From NCBI RefSeq assembly GCF_000003815.2, contig NC_049982.1, positions 20,277,245 to 20,341,244 on the forward strand: a stretch of DNA of 64,000 nt. Direction: 5' to 3'. This stretch comes from Branchiostoma floridae. Its lineage: Eukaryota; Chordata; Leptocardii; Amphioxiformes; Branchiostomatidae. This document shows, one piece after another, positions 49,064 through 59,950 of the stretch. The notes beneath the pieces were generated by a model that was given only the letters and a program-made list of their open reading frames with translations, searched no databases and was not told the DNA's origin. A program made the translations under genes and the position numbers. The number at the start of each line of letters is the position of its first letter. Position 1 is the stretch's first letter.

Positions 49064-49327
49064 TGTTGACACAATTTCTCACTGGCTGGAGTTAATGACC
49101 CCCTCCCAGAGACCTTGTGGCAAAATAGCTCTATGCCGCGCGTATGCCGCGCGGACTATAAGGGCGGCAACTGTATTGTCGGCCGGTAGGAGCGCGACCG
49201 TCTCAGTCAGGCTACATCGCCTTCCTTCAGTAGCGCTGTAGTGAAGAACCCTGTGAAAAACGAGGTTGGACCACGCGCTCCTACCGACCGGCCCTACAAT
49301 TGTCAGCGAGAGATATTGTGTCAACAT
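49064..49327. mobile_element. GC-rich foldback element
   Basis: Outer arms GTTGACACAATTTCTC (49064-49080) and GAGATATTGTGTCAAC are inverted copies with one mismatch. Inner arms CCGGTAGGAGCGCG and CGCGCTCCTACCG are also inverted, with ATTGT/ACAAT continuing. Total about 264 bp, with CpG-rich loops containing two GCCGCGCG units. No coding. Mobile origin is inferred from the structure only. Confidence 0.55.
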
Positions 49328-51194
49328 AGGCTACAAAATTTGCCTCGAGTAGAACGTTACGCATAACCCATGGGCCATGGCATTCACACGCCTTAAACAA
49401 CCATCGATACAATCACGTTTCACAATTTCTGAAAATACATGGAGTCAAGTGAATGCATATGAAGGGACAAGAGCTTTTAATTGTTGCATGATTTTTGAAT
49501 CAATCTTTTCGTTAGTAGCCTTGTAATGAGTCACGGTAACGAATGAGGTTACTAGTATATCACCTCCTTGCGGTAACAGTGCGAAATACTTTCATCCGAT
49601 TTCCACTTAGACCACGTTGATTTAATTATATGGATGACATCCGCGCTCGCACCAATTTTCGGCCATTTCCAACAACAAAAAAGTTTTCGACCACACAATA
49701 AATTGTGCAAAGCAGCTGTAAAATGAGCACAAATATTCCGTAGATTGAAAAAAAAAGTATCAGAAAACAGATAACTAATGGCATAGAATGCCAAAATGAA
49801 TATAAAGTCAAAGGATAAGATGTGAAAGGACAGAAAGAAAAAAAAATCTATTGTTGGTTGGGGGAGGTACCAGTACAGAAAATTCAGGTCCAGAGGATCA
49901 TTTCCAGGTCCGGACATGAACCTGGACCTGATTGTCTGTGGAAACTTGAGAACTGGCAATACTCAAAACAATGGTAATTGGTCAATTTTGCTACAAAGGA
50001 ATCTGTTTGGTGGATTATTGGACTCCCACTGCATTTTAAAATCCCATCTCCATGTAATAAAGGCTAATTGTCTCTGTACCTTTGACTGTAGAAACTTGGT
50101 ACAATTGACTATAAACTCTACTTGACTTCGCTCTTGTTGTCTTCTTGGCCCCCCGGTTAGACCCCAAATGGCTGCCGACATAGTGTGTCCATTTTGTAAT
50201 TGGCGAAACCTGTTCCTCTGTTGTTGTTTTTCAGGTCTCTTTTTTCGGACTGGTCCAAGAAGAAAAAAATGTTTGCACCCGTATGATGTACTGGTCCCTA
50301 CACCTAACTGTTGGTATACCATACTATGTGTGTTTAGTCCTATGTTCAACCTTCCTGGCCACTTTGATTTCATACTGAAGGCAACTTTTTTTGGGGGGCC
50401 AAACTTTATTAGCTCGCTCGCTCGTTTTGGAGTTCCCGGAGGATGTCATCCATATAATCAAATCAACATGGCCTAATATCATAGAATGATCGTCCAGAAG
50501 ATAAGGAGAGTCAACTGCAGTATGAAATAAATTTAGGTCGCTAATCGTTCAGACTATTTGCTAATAAGGTCAGACATCCAGGTAATAAGATACGCCAAAA
50601 AGTAGTTACTCAAGCAACTGGATATGATCCAGTTATTACCATCATCTATCAATATGCGTATACGTCACCCCTTAATGATCCTTAATCATTGATCTTCCAC
50701 CAGGTTGGCGAGGGTCCTCAGAATATCTTGCTGCTTTTCCAGAATCACGCCTTATCTCTGAAATGACCGTTTTGTGTGACTATGATACGTGCGTTAGGTG
50801 TATTCTAAATTCTGATAACGGAAGTACCATACTGTGAGGAGCAGTGGTCAGCATGGATCACAGAGAGTTCGTATATCAAACTTCTCTCCAAGCACAGGTC
50901 GCCGGAATTTTAATTTTAAAAAGTGTCCTGGATTTCATCGCTCGCTGCCCTCCCGGCCGCTATCATTCCCGCGACCAAGCCTCTGCTTGGAAGTCTAAGA
51001 TGATACTGATAATACGTTATCTTTGGGCTAGAAATTACTCTCGCCCACAGGTAAGCAATTGACGAAGTCACGTATGTAACATGGGTTGTTTCGTTGTGAG
51101 CCAAGTCCCATCCGAGTCCGTTGGAGGTAAGCTGTTGTGTATGGTGGATATAAAACTCACTAACTGCGCAATACCGGGATTACGAGGAAAGAAG
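49328..51194. other. intergenic region
   Basis: No gene supported. Holds a small AGGTCC/GGACCT hairpin near 49885-49930 and the dispersed repeat copy at 50346-50478. A TCTGCTTGGAAGTCTA stretch at 50980-50995 resembles the right terminus of the foldback elements at 24145 and 54287. Confidence 0.5.
50346..50478 (+). repeat. dispersed MITE-like repeat, copy 2
   Basis: Same family as 27688-27815, here with GCTCGCTCGCTCG and a cleaner GGCCTAA end at 50472-50478. No coding. Confidence 0.6.
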
Positions 51195-51262
51195 GTTCAA
51201 TTTGGCAGGCATAATGAGTTGCTTCTATTCATTGACATTCACATTAGTAACCGGCGCAACAA
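51195..51262 (+). promoter_or_regulatory. promoter block conserved with downstream paralogue
   Basis: Contains GTTCAATTT (51195-51203) and ATTGACATTC followed by ACATTAGTAACCGGCGCAAC (51231-51260). The same two blocks lie upstream of the paralogous gene (59733-59741 and 59810-59842). The second block ends 110 bp before the ATG here and 109 bp before it there, so this is probably core promoter or transcription start. Confidence 0.6.
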
Positions 51263-51371
51263 GTCCTGATTTGCAAACCATGAAAATTAGGTCTGTGTGA
51301 GAAACTTTTGTCCCATGCAGAATAAGAACAAAACGTCGACTTTTCCATCAAATCTTCTTCCGGCAGCCGAG

Positions 51372-53431
51372 ATGGCAGAGCTGAGTCTGGAGTGTCCATT
51401 CTTCCTCAGACTTCTTGTCTTCATAGGGTTGTTGGGACGCATCTTGGGACAACAAACAGGTTAGTTTACAACATACTTTTATCCCTTTGAAAGAAAAATA
51501 CTTGTTATACTTCATGATATCTCTTCTCGATGTTGGATCGGAAACCTGATAGCGCCTGATCGCATGAATGGAAGCACAAATGTTTTTCTTACCGTAGAGG
51601 AGTGACTTGTACAGTCCGATACAGTTGATTAGGATAACTTTGCTAACTTTGGCACATTGTCAGGTGAATTCTACTAATTTTACAAATGCAGGTTAATATG
51701 ATTTCTTTCATCAACGCAATCTATGAATGATTTTGAACTAGTTGTATCTAAGTCAAAGATGCTACAAAGTAAACATCATAACACACGCTTCTGTGTGAAG
51801 TATAATCTATTCGTAGATTTCATCACATTAAACATATCTACATTTTTCCTATGGTAGTGCTATGTTTACCTCATTTATGTTTGAAGAATGATGTATTTTG
51901 ACATGGAAAATCACATGCATTTTCTTTCTCTAAGTTTCGTATACATGTAATTGGTTTTTAGTAATACATGACTGATTGACCACCAGGGTTAACACATAAA
52001 GGTTGTTGAATACAGTTTTTACATCAGTGAATGGGAGATTCCATTTTGTGTGCATTCATTACGTGTTCATAACAAGTACAAAGTAAGCTTCTACGCTAAT
52101 ATCAACTATTGCTTGTATCACGTATTTAGTATTATAGCTGAGAAATATATAGATTAATGTTTTTCCACACTTGTCTAAAAGCGCAAATATGGCTCACGTG
52201 TACTCAAACCTATTACAAAAATCTGGGATTTGGAGGATCCTCAATTTCCTAATAACCTAGAACACTTTCTTCAAGAGGAACGGTTTCTTCATTAAAAACC
52301 ACAAGCTGTAGCATCTGCCAAGAGGACCACAAAGATATGCATCATATGTATCTTAAATATCATACTTCTATATATAGCGAGTATTCCAGGCAGGGCGGGG
52401 TAAAAAAAAATGACAGAATATAAGGAGATCCCTGTCTTGAGAATCAAATTAAATTATTCCGACAGAAAGCCTTTAAGTCAATTTCCATCCGTTGCCAAGT
52501 AACCCTTGAAACATTTAACAATGACGTCATAGATTTGCCTCCCAAGTCGCAATCGCACAGTAGTTGATGTGTACCTCCAAAGAAATGAGGTATCAATTCA
52601 AATATATTCTTATCAAGATACTACGGAAATGAGAAAGCAATGTTGTCAAAGTCTGACTTAGGATTGAAATTAACATCAAGGTGGTCAAAGCGTGGCTTTC
52701 CCACAACACGGGACCTCCTTTGATAGCCTCCATAGCAGGCCTTTCCCGTCTTTTATTTTGGCTCATAATACGGCTAACGCTATCCTTTTTTGTGCTGGGT
52801 CGCTTGACCATTGGCCCCGTAGCAAGGTCTTTGAGGCCTTTTACGGGAAAGGCCACAGAGAGCCTGCTATGGAGGCTATAGAGGTCCTATCCCATCCGAA
52901 ACCTAAATCGACCCTAATTGAAGCTAGGTGACATAACCCAGTTTCATACGAGTAGAGTAAGGAAATCAGTTGTTTGGTATGGACTGTCTTTTCTCAAGGG
53001 CACAGCATTTTGTCCCGTCAGGGAATCGAATCCAGAACATTTAGTCAATAACCCTAACCACAAGACCACCTTTTAGAAGAATTTACAATGCTGTTTTACC
53101 TGTAGACATTGTAGTGTGCGCTTGGTGTGAGTTTCAATACTTGGTAGCTTTATTGATTGATTGATTGGTTAATGTACCTGTTGCTTAATTGATTGATTGA
53201 TTAGTTCGTTGACAGTGTTGTTTGTTTTGATGGCTGACAGACCCATGCAGTGACGAAACTCGTCCCATGGTGATGACAGGCTATACCGGTAGTTTCTCCA
53301 GCCCCAACTACCCCCTAGTGTACCCCGTACGGGTAACATGCAGGTAAATTTGGCATTCAACATGCAATATGAACACCTTCTTGATGATTCCATACCATGT
53401 TGCCTGAGACCATCCTTGTCGTGACAGCAAA

Positions 53432-53514
<83 letters not shown>

Positions 53515-56500
53515 CTCTCTCCTATCAAGTACTACATACGATTAACAATGTATTTACAGGTTATATACATAATTTTATTGATTGTTTAGCTAAACATTTT
53601 GTGGCGTCGTTAATGCTAGCCCTATTAAGTTAGTCTTTTTGCACAACGTGTCCCCAAACGAGACAAGCTTTGAATAAAGACAGAGAAGACGCTGTACGTG
53701 TGGTTGGTGGAAGGAAGTTCCACAGTTGTATGGCTCAGCTGTTGAAGAAGGCTTTCTGTGTTCTGATACTTTTGGTGGTTTGGATTGATAGGTTATTACC
53801 GTTTTTTTTTAAATTACCTAAATAAAGGTATTTATATATATATTCCCTCGGCTACAGCTGGCGCGTGATGAGCGCACGTCCAGGGAGACAGCTCTGGTTG
53901 GTCTTCGACGATCTCTTCAACATAGAGGAGTATACAGATTGCAACTATGATTACCTAAAGGTTTGTACATGTGTGCATAATAAATTTATCTGTCAGAGAC
54001 GACATTGCTACAAAAACGAAACGTTTGTGAGCGCTACCCGTATCAAGTTGCCCGGAAGGCATTAAGTACATGCTCCAAACTGTAGTTTAGACAAGTGACA
54101 TTAGGAAAGAGAATCATGTATGTCATTGACCTTTGTATGGAACTCTCTCATATCTCGTTCCAAGACTTGTGCCCAGCTGACTGTTCGCTTCCACTTTGGC
54201 ATGAACATAGACCCCGGTTAATAGATGCATTACATCGTGTTGTTTATCATGTTGTGCGTTAGCATATGGCAAAAGTTACCAAATACTACTCTCCGCATAG
54301 GTTGAGTCGCGAAGATATGGTAGTAGTCGGAAAAAATACACCGGCGCTAATTTTCCGACTACTACATCTACGCGACTCAACCTCTGCTTGGAGAGTAACC
54401 AAATACAAGTACAATCCTTGGCGTCAACTCAATATCTAACTTGTTATACCTGTTGGCGTTTTTAGAAAATATGTGTGACATCCGTATTTTACATCTGTCT
54501 CGGGCAAAGACGGTGATTTCGTTCTACAAGAGAGTCTACATCCAATATTATGCTTAGAATAAAATATACATATTTATGTAATTGCATATTGCAATTGTAG
54601 TAATCCAAAGTCACATTTTGTATTAGATTTATGATGGGCCAAACGACAGCTCCCCATTAGTGAAGAACCTGTGCGGGGAGTCCGCACCACGGCCCATCAA
54701 CCTCAGGGGGAACGTGGCGTTCGTGAAGTTTAAATCAGATCAAGCCATCACCAGGCCTGGGTTCAGGCTCACCTGGCGCACCTGTCCGGTAAGATCCTGA
54801 AAGTAGCGGGATAAAATCTATGGCCAGCTGGCCAGGCGTCCCTGGAGAATCACCCCTTATGAGAGGGAGATATAGCTGGAATTGATCAAGGGAACAAAGA
54901 AAGGGGAAGATCACTATCATATGTGATGGCATTAAGAAATTCACGAAATATCCCCGGCAGCGTTTCTTGGTACTGCAACAGAACGTTCGTATGTTGTCCT
55001 GGACATGCTGTAGTTTTTACTTCCAAGTACCCTTAGCTTATCACCAACCTTTTGAAGTATCACTTTGGAGATAAACGTCTTTTTCCCCTTTTACTTCGCG
55101 TGTTCAGCCCAACTTGCTGCAGTGTGACGAGGGCAGCACATGTGTAGGCGCAGCGGATCAGTGCAACATGCGGCAGGAGTGTCAGGACTGGAAGGACGAA
55201 CTGAACTGTAATTATGATCAAGGTGAGTATTGAGCTCATCGTTTTACAGACGACATATCTGTCATTCTCCTAGCAAGAATGCTGAAAATTGGTTTTAAGA
55301 TTTCTGTGAAAGCCGAAACCTATCCAACGTTTATGGCACAGGAAAGGTCAAAAGTCATTGAAAAGCAAGATTGCTACTGACCCTGTAGGCTGGGTTTGCA
55401 AACACAGAAGCACTATACTGTAATACGCCAGTGTTTTAAGCCTGCTTAATATTGTATAAATTGCTTATTTAGAAAACCCAAAATTCATGATATCATACTG
55501 CAATTTCGTCGAATAAGCTAAGAAAACAGAAGTGTAATATTTCAACCATAACATGGCAAAATGTGCATTTACTAAGATATTTTGGAGAAAAGAGGCATTC
55601 TGTAATTGCTTCTAAACATTGCTATCTCCTTTTTTTCTCAATAACCAGCCTGTGGAGAACACATCTCGACAGATGGCCCCGGTAACATCACCACTTTGAA
55701 CTACCCCGTATTTTTCCCTCCGGGCTTGAGTTGTACCTGGAGCATCGTGGCAACCCAAGGCAAGCGGCTGCGGGCGAGCTTCACAGGGCTGTTTGACGTG
55801 CCTTGTCCCACTGCTGTTAACGTACGTATACACAACAAATAAGCAAACAAACAAGCAGGCTAATTATTAAACTAGAACGACGTTGCTGTAAACGAATCCC
55901 AATACATAAATCTGTCAACGTTAACGTACTTACACGAAACAAATAAACAAACATTGCTACAAGTAACTAATCATCGAAACCGTGAAAGAAAAACACTAAA
56001 CTAGGAACATGAGAAAAATGGGTGCCACAAAGTTGAATAGTAAAATTCTATTTAGTGTGTAAAGCTTACTTGACGCTTTTCGGTTTGGTGCCATCTTCAA
56101 ATTTTAATGCAATGCTAAATTTTCTTCCAACACCAAGGTGTACAAGGATTAAAGTTTCATAGCCTTCCTGTAGCCTTCCTAGGGACCAATCACTAAACTC
56201 TCATGTCACAGACACATGATCTTATTGATGCGTGATCTTACATATGCGTGGCGTCAGTAATTAGTCAAATGTGACTGGAAGTTTTAAACGCCCCCTCTCT
56301 GTTTAGTGATGGCTGGAGTGCCCTGATGTCACGTATCCGTAAGATCACGTGTCAATAAGATCACTAATCTGTAACTCTTTGGTCATTATTGATGCCGACG
56401 AAGGCGACAGTGGTCTTGGGAATTTGGTCCATGTACACCTTGGTGTTGAAAGAAAGTTTTACATTGTACTATGATTTCTACCAACACAGATGAGCTTCCA

Positions 56501-58989
56501 TAAACATTTTCAAATTTGTTGACAAAGAAAGTGTTCTCAACAGCACACCTCTCTTACTATCCACAACAGGTTACCGAGGTGAGCCTCAATGGAAATGTAC
56601 TCAATGGTACTTTCACATTCTGTGGCAGTCAGACACCTCCCGACATCATCGTAACTACCAAAGAACGGATAAAGGTCAACTTCCAACCGCCAATGGAGGC
56701 TCCTGGGAAGGGCTTTGCCCTACACTGGGAAACAATCTGCCAAGAGAACTACTTCTCCTGCCCGGAGGGATTCTGCCTCAGACCAGAAAAGGTTTGCGAT
56801 GGGAATGATGACTGCCAACAAGGAGAAGATGAGAGTTACTCCGTGTGCTCAGGGCCTACTACACTTCCTATGAGTAAGTTGGTCTGTTCATTGAAAATGG
56901 TATAAACAATTGATCAAGCCGTCTTACCTTGTCGTCGTAACTTATTTGTTTATCATGAGTAGGGGCATGTGTGCTTTATTAGAGGTATGTGCCCTTACCT
57001 GCGTGCTTGCTAAGGTAAAAAAGAAAACCTCTAAAAACTTACCTACTTGTATATACGTGTATATAATGTCCTTGCTTCATCCAATGAAGACGCCGAAATA
57101 GTCAGCGCTTCCCATGTATCCCAATGTATCTCTTGCGTGCAGTGACTACTGCCACAGACAGACGCCCTGGGACTGAGATGACACCAACAGGCAACGATGT
57201 CACACCTGGAAAGTGGTCTAACCACACCACTCCACAGGATAGTGCCGTCAATCAGAAGACCATGGTAGGTGCTGCTTCAACACAAAGTGGCTTGATTCAC
57301 ACCCCAACCGAGTGGAAAGGTACTCCAAAGGTTTCAACTGCGACACCTCAGGCTTGGAATGGTGCCCTGGGAAGCAGTGATGCGACACCTCAGGATTGGA
57401 ATGTTACACTGGAAGGTAGTGACATCTTCACAACACCGCCACTTGGTAAGCTCAGTTTCTCAGTTTTCCGTATCGTTGAGTTGTAATACTGTATTAAAAC
57501 ACGTAACGTTACATGTACACGTATAGTCATTAGATGATGTCTTACTTCGCCATAAGCAATTCAGTGTTGAGGTAATGTAGCATTGATACCAATACCAAAC
57601 CTCTCATTTTGCTGAATCTGGTCAGGACAAGTGGCCTTCTTGGTACCTATTTTTTTTAGTATGTAACGTTGACAGTTAACAGTCAACAGTATGATGTGTT
57701 CAATAACTATTTGAACTTGCTGCTCATGTCCGTGTAGACTCGTACCCCAGACACCTGTGCTATTCGTGCCATGATGACGGAGCCTGTGCCAGGCCAGTGA
57801 ACTCCTCTCTACCCGTCACCGAATGTTTTGATGACCAGGATTGCTGGGTAATGATACTGGTTTATTCATTTACTATTTTATATTCATTTCTGTTTTTTGT
57901 AAAAGTACCGTGACTTTCAAGGTCTCCTACAACTGCATATGTCAGCAAATAAGTGTATACAAATGAATCATCTACACATGTATGAATATATCAGATATCA
58001 ATACTACAATATGTTGAGTTTAGAGTATCATTTACACTATTGGTTCTAAGGTATAAACATTCTTTGATATATTTACCTATTTGTATACCATAAGAGTTAT
58101 CTCCAAACATAGCTAAACCCATACAGTCCTACATTTTCACCATTACCAAGCAGCGAGAAGAAGCCGAACTTATGTGTTAGACAAGATTTGTGTTACTTTT
58201 ATATGTATATATGTTTTGACTTGTTGTGACCTGCTCGGTTGGGCAAAACTGTACTAGGTTGAGCGCATCCTGGGTCCTGGGAAGGGGAAGGAGAGGATCG
58301 TGTACCGCAGGGGGTGCGGCTCGCTCTGTCCGGACCACTGGAAACAGGAGGACTGCACGGACGGATGGATACGGGTAAATGTCTCCATAGTTTTAGCCTC
58401 CGGCGCTGAAAAATGCAAAATACACATTGGAACACAGTCATGAACAAACTCATGAGGAAACAGTTGGAGGGGCAAGAGTTTCCTAAATTAGTACGAATAT
58501 GAGAAGCTTAATAGTGCACAAGACTGTTTAATAGCTTCCTGCTCGTATATTCATGCGGACAGTGACATGGGCTGTTTCCTACACATGTAATAATCATTCC
58601 ATGTCAGTCTATGCCATATTTTCTTATCGCATGTCAACTTTACCTACCCCTGCACCACTACACCATAAGGCTTACAATGGTCGCCTCGAACTAAAGCTCC
58701 ATATATAACACACGGCGTATACCCCGTAACCAACTACACCTACCCCGCGAGGTCAGAAACAAGCATGTCCGTGTAAGATAATCTGTCACCATAACCGGCG
58801 ACGTTCGACTCTCTGCAGGTGTGTCGGCTGTGCTGTAACGGGAACCTCTGTAACAGCCAGCTGCTGAGCGGAGACGACAACCACTTCGCCAACCAGGTGT
58901 CCGAGTCCAACATGGCTGAGTCCCAGGAACCCAACTGGATCCCCGTCATCGTGGCATCTCTGGCTGCTGTTGGCATCTTCACTGCCTGA
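51372..58989 (+). CDS. GPI-anchored CUB-LDLa-CUB-LDLa-Ly6/uPAR receptor, 11 exons
   Basis: Probable surface receptor of 582 aa. Exons: 51372-51459, 53241-53343, 53858-53960, 54627-54788, 55108-55222, 55649-55821, 56570-56873, 57143-57445, 57738-57847, 58258-58374, 58819-58989; phases join. Signal peptide FFLRLLVFIGLLGRILGQ. CUB1 (exons 2-4): GYTGSFSSPNYP, WLVFDDLFNIE, YDYLKIYDGPND, GFRLTW. LDLa1 (exon 5): CDEGSTC to DELNC. CUB2 (exons 6-7): ISTDGPGNITTLNYP, FALHWETIC. LDLa2 (exon 7): CPEGFCLRPEKVCDGNDDC. Exon 8 is a 100-residue Ser/Thr/Pro linker with ATPQxWN repeats. Exons 9-11 are a Ly6/uPAR domain and a hydrophobic end, IPVIVASLAAVGIFTA. I know no named vertebrate gene with this order. Confidence 0.88.
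52711..52887. mobile_element. foldback MITE in intron 1 of CUB/LU gene
   Basis: The left arm GGACCTCCTTTGATAGCCTC (from 52711), followed by CATAGCAGGC, is mirrored by GCCTGCTATGGAGGCTATAG and AGGTCC ending at 52887. A further inner pair TTTCCCGT/ACGGGAAA is present. 177 bp, no coding, no clear target duplication. Confidence 0.7.
52930..53072 (-). mobile_element. tRNA-derived SINE remnant
   Basis: On the minus strand: GGTCTTGTGGTTAGGGTTAT (box A region), box B GGATTCGATTCCC (53021-53033 complement), then TTGAGAAAAGACAG and GATTTCCTTACTC, the same body order as the SINE at 150-345. Fossil copy. Confidence 0.6.
53431..53524. repeat. (CT)n dinucleotide microsatellite
   Basis: Nearly pure CT for about 90 bp in intron 2 of the CUB/LU gene. 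Produces artefactual Leu-Ser and Arg-Glu frames. Confidence 0.98.
54287..54397. mobile_element. 111-bp hairpin MITE with 9-bp target duplication
   Basis: Starts TACTCTCCGCATAGGTTGAG and ends with the inverse (CTCAACCTCTGCTTGGAGAGTA). Arms of about 47 bp flank a loop of about 15 bp. ACCAAATAC flanks both sides (54278-54286 and 54398-54406). The right terminus read inward is TACTCTCCAAGCAGA, matching TAGTCTCCAAGCAGA of the element at 24145-24302 except one base. It lies between exons 3 and 4 of the CUB/LU gene. Confidence 0.88.
57738..58989 (+). CDS. exons 9-11: Ly6/uPAR (LU) domain and GPI-attachment tail
   Basis: Exon 9 opens with LCYSC and ends ECFDDQDCW; exon 10 has RGCGSLCPDHWKQEDC; exon 11 starts VCRLCCNGNLCNSQLL. 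LxCYxC at the start and CCxxxLCN at the end are the defining cysteine pattern of three-finger LU domains. After a polar spacer the protein ends in a short hydrophobic run at the very C-terminus with no cytosolic residues, the pattern of a GPI-anchor signal. Phase-1 entry and phase-0 internal introns fit a shuffled module. Confidence 0.85.
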
Positions 58990-59732
58990 ACCTGGAGAAT
59001 ATCGTTTGCACCTCGTGTCTGTCATATTTTCTAGAACTGACGCCGAGGATGTTTTTGTTGCTTTTACCAATGCAACGCAGATGATTGCTTCTTACTTGAA
59101 TTATAGTTTCTTTTACACAATACACATGCAATAATTGTATAGCAAGGTTGTATTTGATATCTTTCAGTTTGATTACTTTCCATGTCGTTCTAAAACAGGT
59201 CGTTTTATGGTAGATTCCCCATCCCAAAATGTAAAAGCTAGACGTTATTACAATCCCTTAGCAGTATACACTGGGATATAGCACAAAATCCGTCATACAT
59301 GAGTGTATCGGTATATGTTCGTGCCGATTTAAGAGTATCTTATCTTACAGTGTAGGGCACAGGAGCCAACACTTGTAGGATGAACATTTCACTCCACATG
59401 GTATAGCCTGCTATTCTAATTCTTTAATCTGAATGGTAACGAGAACTTTTGTATTTGGTGCATCGTAACAAAACATAGACAATGACATGCTTAACTGAAC
59501 ATGTGTGTAGCTAATTACTTGTCTAAGATTTCCTGATTGTAAAGATAGATATGTTGTGCATATTTTTTTCGTATAATTGGAGTAAACAAGCATATAGGTG
59601 GTCCAGGCGTTTTATCAAACCTCATTAAGTCTTAATGGAGTATACAAAACAAAGTGCCAAAAATACTCAACTGCATTTGGATTGCTTAAAGTGATTGATA
59701 CTCCGGTAAGAGCGGATTATCATGGAAGGAAT
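58990..59732. other. 3' UTR / intergenic between tandem paralogues
   Basis: Only 961 bp separate the stop of the first CUB/LU gene from the start codon of the second. No domain-bearing frame; no clear AATAAA seen. Confidence 0.55.
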
Positions 59733-59842
59733 GTTCAATTTAGCTCGGCCAGCAAGTTACCTTTGTTCTCTATAAACGCCTTGTTTCATCAAATTGCTAA
59801 GGTTCATTTATTGACATTACATATTAGTCACCAGCGCAACAA
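59733..59842 (+). promoter_or_regulatory. promoter block conserved with upstream paralogue
   Basis: GTTCAATTT at 59733-59741 and ATTGACATTACATATTAGTC followed by ACCAGCGCAACAA to 59842, matching 51195-51262. Spacing between the two blocks differs (77 bp here, 36 bp there), but distance of the second block to the ATG is the same within one base. Confidence 0.6.
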
Positions 59843-59950
59843 CTACTAACGTGAAACATGCGGAGAAATGTGAGATACGTGAGAAACGTTTCGAACCAAC
59901 TGGCAGTAAGCCTTGGCTATTTCATCAGAAGTCTCCTGCTTGCAGCAGAG

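Noticed and set aside
53397-53633. Leu-Ser and Arg-Glu repeat proteins over the CT tract
   Set aside because: Pure dinucleotide microsatellite read in frame; not coding.
59858-59950. Upstream in-frame ATG of the second CUB gene (31 extra residues)
   Set aside because: The paralogue has no equivalent, and the shared context GCAGCxGAGATGG marks the later ATG; the extra residues would also bury the signal peptide.
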